Shown here in pieces: positions 34,296 to 44,338 of a stretch of DNA of 64,000 bases. Numbering within the stretch: the stretch's first letter is position 1; the number at the start of each line of letters is the position of its first letter. The stretch comes from Phyto melanocephala (taxonomy: Eukaryota; Arthropoda; Insecta; Diptera; Rhinophoridae): the NCBI GenBank assembly GCA_941918925.1, contig OW799236.1, positions 65,186,685 through 65,250,684 on the forward strand, in the 5' to 3' direction. Position numbers and translations under genes: made by a program. The notes beneath the pieces were generated by a model. The model ran no database searches and was not told the DNA's origin. It saw only the letters and a list, made by a program, of their open reading frames with translations.

Positions 34296-35252
34296 TCAAG
34301 ATATCTATTTTAGTCCCCATAAGGTATATATATTCTGAATCGGGGTTTCATTTGATGACGATCTAGCTATGTCCGTCCGTCTGTTGAAAGCACGAAAGAG
34401 TTCGGACCGAGAAAGCTAGGGGGCTCAAATTTTGCAAGAATATTTCTTATACACAAGGTTTGTTTGGTATTAAAAGTTGGCTAAATCGAAATATTAGGAA
34501 TAGAGTTATAACTCGTAATACAAGAGAAGTTTAAAAAAAACGTGTCCTTCCAACATCGAACAAAATGGATTTGTGTCCAAACGCATTAACGTAGAGTCAT
34601 GAAACTTCGAATATATATTTTCTGAGAAAAATAATATTTCTGCCTAAAAGTTGCTTAAATCTATGAATTAGGATAGGAGTTCTAGATCAAAATGTACGAA
34701 TATTTATAACGCACAGTGTAATTTTCGGTATATTTAAAATTTAAAACCTAATAAAACTGACAAAATTAAATAAACGATTCTGAAATTTTGCAAACGTTGC
34801 CTCTTGTTCAAAGGCTTTGTTTTTACAAAAAATAAATGTGACACGCTACTTTTTCGCCCACCTCCCATATAACGCTTTATCTCAAATTCATATAAATTCT
34901 CTATGAATAAAGTTTGTAGAATAATAAAGGATTATATTGAAATATCTAACTTGTATTTATTAGTAAAAACTACATTGACATGCCTACTATAACGCCCACT
35001 TTTCACGTTATCTACTGTTAATGGAATTTAAAAGCTCATAAAACCGACAAAATTATAGGTTTATCTTTAATTCATATAATTTCTCTATGGATAAAGTTTT
35101 TGAAAGAATAAAGGACTATATTGAAATATCTCAGTTTTATTTTTTAACATAAACTATATTGAAACGCCTACTTTAACGCCCATTTTCATTGAAATACTAA
35201 ATATTTTACTAGCATATCGAAGTTATACAAAGAAAGTGATACATATTTATAC
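34296..35252 (+). mobile_element. DINE family A (copy 6), truncated by a solo LTR
   Basis: Begins near TTAACACATCAAGATATC, then CCCCATAAGGTATATA, GTCCGTCCGTCTGTTG and array units, and stops at GATACATATTTATACATAT where the solo LTR begins. The sequence past the LTR is unrelated. Confidence 0.6.
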
Positions 35253-35256
35253 ATAT

Positions 35257-35760
35257 TTTTACAGATTTATTTTTAAATAGCTTAATTTAAATTATAATTT
35301 ATTTTAGTTGTAGTAGTTTAAGTTACTGTAGTTTTATTTGTATTAGTTTATTTCGCTGGTTGTTCGAAAATGATGTTTGTTATTATGTGTAGCATATTTT
35401 TAGGCACTTCTATTATTCGTGCATATACTTAACGTCCTTATTTAAATGTAACGGTTTTCAAATGTACTAGAATGTACATACGAGAACTTTGTCGAATGTT
35501 ACCGAACAACACAGCTAACATCATCAGTATTACAATAGAGCTTGTAAAGTGTGTATCAAAGTGAGTAAATAATAATAATAAAAGTGTATAACCATAAGTG
35601 TAATAAGTTAAGTGATATAAAAACAATATCTGACTGTATTTAAATAAATAAAGTGCTCTTAATTTTATAACGAATTTCAAGTGTTGTTAATTGCAATTAA
35701 AGAACTTAAAGTTTATTTAAAGGAAATAAGCCAACATTTATAAAAGGTATAAACGTAACA
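35257..35760 (+). mobile_element. Solo LTR of the 15078-18222 family
   Basis: Over 500 bp it matches the LTRs at 15078 and 17710, ending ACGTAACA; the first TG has become TT. ATAT flanks both sides (35253-35256 and 35761-35764), the same 4-bp duplication as the internal element. This is the product of recombination between two LTRs. Confidence 0.85.
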
Positions 35761-35764
35761 ATAT

Positions 35765-36173
35765 ATAGTTCTGTTTCTTGATCTTTTTTTTTTTTTTTTG
35801 TTTTCATTAATTGTGACAGTTAGCACATTTTTTTGCTTTCAATTTTACGAAAGTCAAAGGTCACACACGACTATTTTAACTGCCCAACTTTTTCCATATT
35901 TTCTTTTGAAGTTGCTTTTCTTTTGTTCACACGCGACAATTTCTTTGACGATTTTTCTGTTTTATTTAGCTTTTATTTTCTTACAATTTGACATTTTTGC
36001 TTTAGCCGTAAATAGCAATATATTAATTTTTTGCAGTACGTTGTGAGAGTAAAAAAGTGTAACTCACATATACAAGCGCGAAACGCAATGGTATGTGTGC
36101 TTATCCTTGCACTTGTTTAAAGTGAATGACATTTTTATTGACTTCTAAGAGTGCAAGAGAATGCATTCTTCAT
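35765..36173. other. Non-coding, no gene recognised
   Basis: Pyrimidine-rich sequence with a frame near 35798-36046 (Phe/Leu/Ser-rich, hydrophobic) that has no recognisable domain. Composition, not conservation, explains it. Confidence 0.3.
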
Positions 36174-36691
36174 GTCCTCCATCTAACGTTTTTTTTTTAA
36201 CTAGTGCTGATTTGGCAGATAATTAGTTTTATCCTTCCGCTGAACGAATATAGTTGTGTATACGCTTGAACAACGATGGGAAATATTGCGACATTACTTT
36301 GGCCGATTTTGCCAAAAAAAAATCATCTTTTCAGATGAAGCTCATTTTGATCTTGGCGGGTATGTAAACAAGAAAAATTGTCGCATTTGGGGCACAGAAA
36401 ACCAGCACACATACATTGAAAAGCCGATACACCCAAAACGAGTCACTGTTTGGTGCGGATTTTGGTCCAGAGGCATAATTGGGCCATTTTTCTTCGAAAA
36501 TAAACAAGGAGTGACCTTAGTCAATGGCGATCGCTATCGGGCCATGTTGAACGAATTTTTGTTCACAAAAATTGAAGAGGAGGATATTGGCAACATTTGG
36601 TTTCAACAGGATGGCGCTATTTGCCACACAGCCGAAGCTACACTCTTTTTTACAGCATTTTCAAAAAAAAGAAAGTTATTTAGCGGACCCT
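36174..36691 (+). mobile_element. Internally deleted mariner element
   Basis: The left end is CCTCCATCTAACG followed by a T run; the right end is TTTAGCGGACCC. These match the two ends of the tiny palindrome at 44095-44148 (GGGTCCGCCATCTAA and TGGCGGACCC). The centre codes for part of a mariner-like transposase. The TA duplication is not evident. Confidence 0.6.
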
Positions 36692-36699
36692 TTATTTAA
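36256..36699 (+). pseudogene. mariner-like transposase fragment
   Basis: The frame opens with the start of the helix-turn-helix domain (YTLEQRWEILRHYFG) and then jumps directly to IIFSDEAHFDLGGYV, the first catalytic Asp block, removing the rest of the DNA-binding domain. WCGFWSRGIIGPFFFE follows, then the second Asp block WFQQDGAICHT. The third acidic residue and C terminus are deleted and the frame runs into the right terminal repeat. No ATG starts the frame. It codes for about 140 of the usual roughly 340 residues. Confidence 0.8.
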
Positions 36700-37429
36700 A
36701 TTAAATATATCGTTGGTCACAAGTTGAAGGGCCCTAACTCAAATAATTGTAACTTTACAGAAGTAGTTAAAAACGTAATAGAAACTGCATTATCACAATG
36801 TTACTTCCTTTTAAAAATTGCTTGTAAGATTCTTATTTTTTTTACTATTGCGATAAATATTTGTGTCAAGATGTATATGTGTAAAATCTCTGAAAACTCA
36901 GTTTCGTAAAAATACGAGCTAGAACCTGTGACGATCAATATGTACATATAAAATTAACTCAGTTTAGGATTATGACCACCGAGAAAAACTTTTATAAGCT
37001 TTTGTCACACTCAAAAATAAATCGTAGTACGCCAATGATTATTTGTTAATGTTAAAATAATTCAAGTTTCACCTAAATTCAACCACTTCATCATGAGTTG
37101 AACCCATGCATTCACTTTTGCTTTTGCATGTCCTTCTTTACTGGGTAGTCCTTGAAAACTTGAAAAAAAGGGAAAAGTTTTTTTGGGATTCCATTTATTA
37201 ACAGGAATCAAACTGTCTATGCCTATTGTATTTTGAGATCTGTAAAATTTACTTGTACCCGGGGGTTTAATCTTCTGTGAAACAGTAAGCCCGTTTATAC
37301 TTACCTTCTAACTGCTATTATAGTAATTGCAATATATGCAAATATTTTGGCATATAATAAAAAATTTTGCCCGCCTTTAAGCAACTTATTCCACCTATTT
37401 CTGAATAACTGCCAAACACTTGAAAATAC
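36692..37429. other. Non-coding, shares a block with 40290-40500
   Basis: GGCCCTAACTCAAATAATTGTAA and the following 180 bp are about three-quarters identical to DINE-like sequence at 40298-40495. No gene. Confidence 0.4.
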
Positions 37430-38098
37430 AAAAACAAGTATAAGTGCTATATTCGGACGTGCCGAATCTTATATACTCTTCACAACGAGTAATCATGCAA
37501 TAACACCATTCATCTCATATGAAATACGTACATACATATAAAAAACATCGCATTGTAAAATTATAAATTGAGTTTGAGTATGTATGTTTAAAAAAAAAAT
37601 TAAAAAAAAAAATAAAAAAATATATAAAAAAAAGTAATAAAAATATATATAATATATAAAATAAAACATAAAAAAAAATTTTTGGCTCAGCTGGGATTCG
37701 ATGCCACGTTTACTCTAAACAGTATATATAACACGTTTGCATGTATGTATGTACGTGTTGTATGTTGTTGTTGTGTAAAAAAAAACGAGGTAGTCGTGGT
37801 TTTTTGCTCATATCTCAGAAAGTGATGGGACGATTGTGCTGAATTTCAATAGCGATTCATTCCCGGATGTTTCCAAAAGATTGATAACATACACAGATCT
37901 GAGGAACATATAGTTGCTTCTAAAAGTTGATTTCAACCAACAAACGGACAGACGGGCAGGGCTTAATCGACTCCTCTATTCATAAGCTTTCCGAAGATAT
38001 ATATACTTTATGGGGTCGGAAATGAAAATTGTAGAAATTACAAACGGAACGACAAAGCTATATATACCCTTGGGCACCACAGGTGAAGGGTATAAAAA
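37430..38098 (-). mobile_element. DINE family B (copy 8)
   Basis: ATTCGGACGTGCCGAAT hairpin, TATACTCTTCACAACG, GTCATGCAAT-like block, A-rich block, GGCTCAGCTGGGATTCG, ACGGACAGACGGGCAG, ACTTTATGGGGTCGG and a divergent terminus TGGGCACCACAGGTGAAGGGTATAAA. Both ends present; an independent subfamily judging by the terminus. Confidence 0.65.
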
Positions 38099-38853
38099 AA
38101 CATTATTTAACTGACTTAAGGCAAATTTTATTGTTATTCATTTTCAACAAAATCGAAAAGCGAAATATTAGACAAGCCCATAAAAAAATTGAAACGGATT
38201 TGAATATAGCGCATCAAAATCTTTAAAGTCCACATACTTTTATTCAGAGAAGATTTTTACTGCAGGCGATTGTAAGTAATCGTTGCTGCAGACGAGAGTA
38301 AGTTTTCGTTACAGAACGCGAATACACTAACTCCAGAACAACACTTGCAAATTCGGCATATTTTTTTAAAGTGGTTCAACTCAAGAGTGTTACCGTACGT
38401 AATATTCTGTATATTCTGTGCCATGGCGAAGTCAATTTTTTGCCTATTAAGCAAATTCTTAAAATTATCTAGTTAATTGTCCACTTAGATCTCGAGTTTT
38501 AATGCCTTTGGATTACTTTCATTGAACTTTTATATGCATTGCATATATTTATCTTTTTGAAACATTTTTTTTAAATTGGCATCTTTAAAAAAACATCCTA
38601 TACCTTATACACACTTGTGTAAAATGAGTTTATAATGACACAAAACATTACTACAAAATAATTTTGTAAAAAAATATGAGAAACTTGTTACAAATCAGTA
38701 TAACTCAATCAACCATAAAAATTGGTCTGCTAACACTTACATAATAAATTTGCCCATGTTAAATGAGATAATTGCACAAATCAATTGCGGTTGTAGTAAA
38801 ACTGATTACATGAAATACGTTTTCCATTTGTTCCTGGTAGTATTTATTTTTAA
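38099..38853. other. Upstream region of the secreted-protein gene
   Basis: No transposon signature and no open frame with motifs. It is the only stretch of this size in the window that looks like ordinary intergenic DNA next to a gene. Confidence 0.35.
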
Positions 38854-38861
38854 TATAAAAG
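38854..38861 (+). promoter_or_regulatory. TATA box of the secreted-protein gene
   Basis: TATAAAAG lies 47 bp before the ATG at 38901. TTTAGTAG at about 38884-38891 is a plausible initiator at the right distance, giving a 5' UTR of only about 15 nt. Confidence 0.5.
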
Positions 38862-38900
38862 TCAATAAATTCTTAAAAATTTGTTTAGTAGTTGCTAGAT

Positions 38901-39617
38901 ATGCGTTACTCTCTGAAAGTATTTTTGGTTTTTAGCCTACTCCTCTCTAGTGTGGTATTAGCTAAAAGTCACAAAGAAGAATCATCAGAAGAAAAAGGGG
39001 AAGAGGGCAAAGGGACTAAAGAAGAAGAGCATAAAGAAAAGAAACTTAAAGAAAATAAGAGCCATAAGGTATACAAAGAATGGGATGAAGATGAGAAAAA
39101 GCACCATGAGGAGGAGGATCATAAACATCATCATGAAAATGAGGGTGGCAAAAAGAAAAATGAAGAGGACGAAGAAGAAAAATATGGCGAAGAACACAAA
39201 CATGGTAAACACGTAACGAGTGGTAAAAATCATCATAAAAAGAAATACAAAAAGGGTCACAAAGAATTAGAACATCATAAGAAATTCCACAAAGATGAGT
39301 ACGTAAAAGAAAAGAAATTTTACGATGATGAAGACAAAGGTGGGCATTACAAGAAATGGGGCAAAGAACAGAAACATCATGATAAAGAAGAGGGAGAAAA
39401 CAAAAAAAAAGATGAACATGAGATAAGCAAGAAAAAAAAACACATGAAACAAGAAGGTGAATATAAGAAAGGCCATCACGATGAGTATCATAAGAAGTAT
39501 AAAAAGGAACGCGATCACAAGGAAAGTGAGGAGGAATTAAAAAAATGGGGAAGTGAAAATAATAAAAAGAGCAACAAAAAGAAGGGTCATAAGAAAGAAA
39601 GCAAAAAGAAATATTAA
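38901..39617 (+). CDS. Secreted Lys/Glu/His-rich protein (possibly DUF4779-like)
   Basis: A single intact frame of 238 residues. It starts MRYSLKVFLVFSLLLSSVVLA, a clear signal peptide with likely cleavage after Ala; the first ATG with a TATA box 40-50 bp upstream is chosen. The rest is almost all Lys, Glu, His, Asp and Gly, with dense HHxx and KKxK motifs and a recurring FYDDED, GHYKKWG, HHDKEEG layout. That order resembles an insect-specific family of charged secreted proteins (DUF4779, from memory; composition can mislead). No Cys, no globular domain. The His clusters suggest metal or polyanion binding in cuticle, gut lining or hemolymph, which is inference only. There are no frameshifts and it is the only undamaged gene here. 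Confidence 0.75.
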   Translation: MRYSLKVFLVFSLLLSSVVLAKSHKEESSEEKGEEGKGTKEEEHKEKKLKENKSHKVYKEWDEDEKKHHEEEDHKHHHENEGGKKKNEEDEEEKYGEEHKHGKHVTSGKNHHKKKYKKGHKELEHHKKFHKDEYVKEKKFYDDEDKGGHYKKWGKEQKHHDKEEGENKKKDEHEISKKKKHMKQEGEYKKGHHDEYHKKYKKERDHKESEEELKKWGSENNKKSNKKKGHKKESKKKY

Positions 39618-39761
39618 TAAGAATGTATTAAATGCAAAGCATAAATATTATAAATATAAACCTTAATTCAGTTACTTGTTAACATATATATGTATGTCTT
39701 TATTTTCAATTAAAAATAATTTTTTTTTTTTACTTTTTAAACTAACCCCCATATCTAAACA

Positions 39762-39866
39762 AGAGCGTTGAGCGTCAAGCGTCAAGCGTTGGAGTTTTAT
39801 ATGTGTTTTGTTTTTGTTACAATAACAAAATACATGCAAAATTGCAACGCTTGACGCTCATCGCTT
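39762..39866. repeat. 105-bp foldback element with GAGCGTCAAGCGT arms
   Basis: The left arm AGCGTTGAGCGTCAAGCGT (with a second CAAGCGTTG) pairs with GCAACGCTTGACGCTCATCGC on the right (39844-39864). The interior TTTTGTTTTTGTTAC / ATAACAAAATA also pairs, so the whole unit can fold into one hairpin. Probably a very short MITE; no target duplication assigned. Confidence 0.6.
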
Positions 39867-40257
39867 AAATATACTAAGAAATAATTACCATCTATTTATA
39901 TGTTAAATATCCATACACATATATATAGTATACCAACAACCAACCACAATCTCCCACCAGGTGGTATCACGGCAGGAGTTTAAGCGATTGCAAGCCTTAT
40001 GTCCAAACAATGACATCTTTGTATAGCACACATTATACACACCAATAAAATCATTTAAACCAAGTATAAATGTATTAGGGCGAACAAAATTGTATCTTAA
40101 CACATAATGGAGTTTGATTTATCGGTTTTAAAATAGTTTAAGGGATGCTTTTTATAACGAAATTTTTTTTACCCGCACAATATCAACCAAGGCAGGTGGT
40201 CTTGATAGGTGATGTAACGAATATTTGCATTTGTAAATTTTATGCTAATATTTTTTG
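39867..40257. other. Non-coding, no gene recognised
   Basis: Low-information sequence between the foldback and a DINE-like element. Nothing supported. Confidence 0.3.
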
Positions 40258-40720
40258 TATACCCTTCTCATAGAGTATAAGGGTATATCGTCGGTCTCAT
40301 GAAGAAAGGCCCTAACTCAAATAATTATAATTTTACAGGAGAAGGCAAAAACGTAACAGAAACTGTATTATCATAATGTATTTTCTTTTGTCAAATCGCT
40401 TGTAAAACTGTTATTTTTGACAGTAAATTTTTCTGTCGAGGTGTATTTATGTAAAATGTATTGAAATCACTGAAGAACTCAATTTCGTAAAAAGTCTATA
40501 TATAGATTTGTCAGTTCGTACGAAATTTACCAATATTTATTTCAGACCCCATAAAGTATATATATATATATATATCTGAAAGCCTATGAATAAGGATTTG
40601 GATTCAGCATTATCCGTCTGTTTGTCTGTATGTATGTTAAAACCAATTTTTTTAAGCCCCCGACAACGCCAAGACCGGACACAGATTGATTGTTTTCTTA
40701 GATTAATTGCAATAAGTACA
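40258..40720 (+). mobile_element. DINE-like element, family C
   Basis: Opens TATACCCTTCTCATAGAGTATAAGGGTATATCG, a GGGTATA hairpin like Drosophila DINE-1, then GGCCCTAACTCAAATAATTATAA, TTTGTCAGTTCGTACG, CCCCATAAAGTATATA and CCGTCTGTTTGTCTG. The right end is not defined. Confidence 0.5.
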
Positions 40721-42725
40721 TTGTAATGCATTTATGAAAAAAATTGCAAAAAATTGTAAGAGTTTTACGCCAAATAATGATAATTTACATAATGTTGTAT
40801 TACAGACTACACACTCAATTATTAAAATGTCTAGGGGCCAACAACTTGTCGACAAAGTTAATGTTAATAAAAGGTAGCGCTTGTTAACGTGAGCAATAAA
40901 CTGACCATTAAGTATTTTTCGTTATTACTACCTACCTGTAAAATAAATTGTATTTTTTTAATAAGGCAGCACCAAAGCAAATACCGACTGTTTTTAACAA
41001 ATTAATTAGTAGTTTAAAAGCAAAGTGGCAACGACAAACGAATAATAAACAATTCCTTTATACCGTAAAAAATATGTTAACTTTTAATTTATAAAACTTA
41101 CACTTAGTCTAGACGAACTGCTCAAAAATTTGTTACAAGTGCCAGCATATCGTGTAAACGCAAAATTTTTTCATAATACGTATGATTAACATCATTTACT
41201 ATCACTTTTTTAACAATGCCAACAAATGTATGTTGACGATTTCAAATGACAAATATCCTACATATGAAGACAGTTATTTTATTTGTTGAAAATCGCACGT
41301 GAGCCTTTCAACATATCGTCGTTCTCAAATTATTGTGTGGAAAGCATTTTCGAAACTCTTTGATCGGTGATTAAGTATTGGATGTAAATATCATTTATTT
41401 AACACCTAGGTTTATAGTTAATGAAATTCGGTAACTTAATTTCGTTTATCATATTTTCTTACCACAAGGAGTTCGGAAATTTTACCAACAGCAACCCATT
41501 TATGTTTGCTATTATCTTTTATATTGTTACTGTTGTTTCACAATCAATCAAGGCGAATTCATATCAGGTGAGAACATCCCTGCAACAAACACAAAAAGGC
41601 CCGGAGAATGTCAAAACACAAAAAAAAACTAATTTTTTGTTTACTTTTAATTAAAATTTTATTTTTATAAATTTAACCGAAAAGTCTTAAAACAAATAAA
41701 TATTTTTAATTAATTACATAAAATTGTGCTAGTTTTTATCACATATTTGTGTTTTTAAAACATTTTTCACAATTTTCACAACTTTAAACCACTAGGACAA
41801 ACACAACGAAAATTTTGCCTTTTCTGAATTAAAAACATTAAAAGTGCTGTTTATTTACATATATTATAAATTGTATTTTACTTATTTCCTAATAAGTTAT
41901 TGCACAAATATTAGTATTTTTAAAATTTTTTTCAGAAATTTTACCACTTCTATACAATTTATTAACTAACCCACAAAAAAATTAATTTAAATGCAAACAA
42001 ACTTTGCATTGTGCTGTTGAAATAAAACGAGCAAAATACAATCAGTGTAAGGATCCAAACTGGTTTGCCCTACCTCTCATGAGACTATCGCTACCTATTA
42101 TTCCGACCGTGCTCAAGGTTTAGGGTTGTGTTCTTGTCTCGCTATGAGATATGCTAAGAATCGTCTTATAGAATTTAAAAAGGAAGCTTAACTTTAATAC
42201 TAAATAGCAATAAAAACAATTAATGTACAATAAAAATTTACAAGATAATAAATTAAAATAAAAACATAAAAAAAATTAAAGTTAAAGCAAACAGAAATAA
42301 TGTGTTGTTAAAATATACCTAAAATGATTCCATACCTATAACTTAGTAACTTTTTGTAGAATTAAAGAAAATTTAGTAAGACATGCTTAAAATATTAAAG
42401 TTAAACAACATTTATTGAACAATGAACAATTGAAAATAAAATTTTTTTATGTATAGTTAACGGCGAATCCATCAGGTGACCGCATAACTACAACAAATAC
42501 ATTAGCAAAAACAGCAGGCATTTTGTTAGTGTTTTTTGTAAATAATACTGTCAAAATTTGTATTCGCCTTCAAAAACTTTTACAACAAAGAATTATTTGC
42601 CTTGTGAATTGACAATTCATTTTGTGCTTTTTAATAAAATAAACAAACAATTTTTTACAATTTTCAATTTATTGAGACTTAAAATTTAGATCACAAAGGC
42701 AGCTGTAAAAAAATTAACAGAAATG
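40721..42725. other. Non-coding region with possible small MITE ends
   Basis: GGCGAATTCATATCAGGTGA (about 41553) and GGCGAATCCATCAGGTGACC (about 42463) with ATTCGCC near 42562-42570 look like ends of a short element; boundaries are not clear. Otherwise no genes. Confidence 0.35.
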
Positions 42726-42836
42726 TACATATCGATGCCTTACTTCCTCAACCTCGTAACTTAAAAAATAAAATTTTTCAGGAGAGAAAAAAAAACGGTT
42801 TATCTTTTTATATTTACTTCGATGTTTGGTTAAAAG

Positions 42837-43045
42837 CAAGGCATATTTATTCATCAGGTAATTGCAGTTCGGAGAGAATTTTTTTGTATATATTTTTTAT
42901 GTATGAAGTTTGACATTTGAAATAAATTAGAAAAGAGAGAAAACTGTTTTTTATTTATGCATTTTGACAGCTGAAACTTAAAATAAGTGAAGAAAAAAAT
43001 AATCAGCTGACGAATCAACAGTACCTGATGAATAAATATGCCTTG
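42837..43045. mobile_element. 209-bp MITE with perfect 24-bp inverted ends (hAT-like)
   Basis: CAAGGCATATTTATTCATC begins the left end and is exactly complementary over 24 bp at the right. GTTAAAAG lies outside both ends (42829-42836 and 43046-43053), an 8-bp duplication. A related end is present alone at about 24338-24358. Confidence 0.8.
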
Positions 43046-43065
43046 GTTAAAAGTTTGATTGTATT

Positions 43066-43778
43066 TAGGGTTGCCATCCGTCCTCTTTTCCCCGTACACC
43101 GTCCTTTTTTTTAGCAAATGTCCAGGGTTGTCCGGCTTTTTGCACCTTCTCTGAAGTTTGAAAATAAAGATGATAAAAGAGATTTAGGTGCTCGTACAAT
43201 TAGTTTTGAAAAAGTACAATTTTAACATTTCTCTTTGTACAAAATTAGTTTTATTATCCTTAATTGTCGCTATTTATCGAAGTGGCCTATTTAAACTTGT
43301 CTTTTATTTTAAAAAAGTTCGGCAAAGAGGTCTGCTTGTCAGCTGTGTGTTTTTCATAAAGTTTGTTTTCCAGGTATAGAAGAAACTCTTGAACAAAAAA
43401 TATAGTAAGGGTATATAATTTTGATATGGATTGCCTAGAGTTTTACAAATATTTGAAGAGATGCGATGGTAATATATTGGCTCAAATTGGAAGTGTTGAA
43501 AAATATATGTAAAATTTTTAAAAGTGTACATTCCCGATAATGAATGCAATGAACTTTTGTTCTTTTTTTGTTTTTTTTTTTTAGTTTTTATTTTCAACCA
43601 TTAAATCAGAATGATATGTTCAGTTTGTATTTTTGTAAATAAAGTTTTTTCGTAAAAACAAATATTGTTTTTGTATTTTAAATGGCCTCGTAAATTTTAT
43701 CAAATTAAATTTTTAAAAATGTGTCCTACATTTTTTATGCTGGCGTCCTCTTTTTTTTAAATAGAAATGGCAACCCTA
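43066..43778. mobile_element. Probable hAT MITE with TAGGGTTGCCAT ends
   Basis: TAGGGTTGCCAT at 43066-43077 and ATGGCAACCCTA at 43767-43778 are perfect inverted repeats of a sequence common to hAT ends. The 8-bp flanks are ATTGTATT and ATTGTTGT, an imperfect duplication. GTCCTCTTTT motifs occur just inside both ends. No coding capacity. Confidence 0.6.
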
Positions 43779-44094
43779 ATTGTTGTTATGTATATTAGTA
43801 GTAATAATATACTAATATTTTTTTTAGTTAAAGCATGAAACAATTGTTGGATATGAAAAAGTCACAACCGTATTTTTTAAGTTACGAGGTTGAGGAAGTA
43901 AGGCGTCGATGTGTAACTTAAAACTATATCGTATTGTTATAATAACCATTAGTGACGTTGTGTATACAATAACGCTTCATGCTTAAATTAAATTCAGTTG
44001 TATGAGTTTTTACATCAAACGATAACAATAAAATTATATTGCTCAAAATATAATAAAAGTTTACATTAACTGTTGATTAGTCAATAAAGAAACC

Positions 44095-44148
44095 AAAGGG
44101 TCCGCCATCTAATGTTTTTTTTTTTTGGACCCTTTTGGCGGACCCTTT
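44095..44148. mobile_element. 54-bp mariner end-to-end palindrome
   Basis: AAAGGGTCCGCCA at 44095-44107 and TGGCGGACCCTTT at 44136-44148 are exact complements, separated by 28 bp of mostly T. The left arm plus ATCTAATG(T)n matches the left end of the mariner remnant at 36174, and the right arm matches its right end. Essentially two termini with nothing between. Confidence 0.65.
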
Positions 44149-44338
44149 ATAATAAAACTTAAAACTAAGACAACATACTTATCTACAATGAGACGGAATA
44201 AAATAGTGGTTTTGACTATAACTACAACAAAGTAATTCTAACACTTCTCATCAATATTTGACGATAAATGCAAAAATCACCCAATACTCCCGAACGCGCT
44301 CATGAGGCTATAAGTACAAAAATTCGGGTATATGGTAA

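Larger units (their letters stand above)
42726..43915. mobile_element. TIR element with two smaller elements inside
   Basis: A 45-bp arm at 42726-42770 (containing GCCTTACTTCCTCAACCTCG and ending TTAAAAAATA) is repeated in inverted form at 43871-43915 with two or three mismatches. Subtracting the two nested elements (42837-43045 and 43066-43778) leaves a core of about 250 bp, so the parent was a short MITE. Superfamily unknown; no TSD assigned. Confidence 0.6.

Noticed and set aside
35798..36046. 82-residue hydrophobic frame
   Set aside because: Pyrimidine-rich composition explains it; no signal peptide plus mature domain pattern or known family.
38985..39518. Long minus-strand frames of Phe/Met/Leu
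   Set aside because: They are the complement of the Lys/Glu/His-rich gene at 38901-39617; the hydrophobic composition is an antisense effect.
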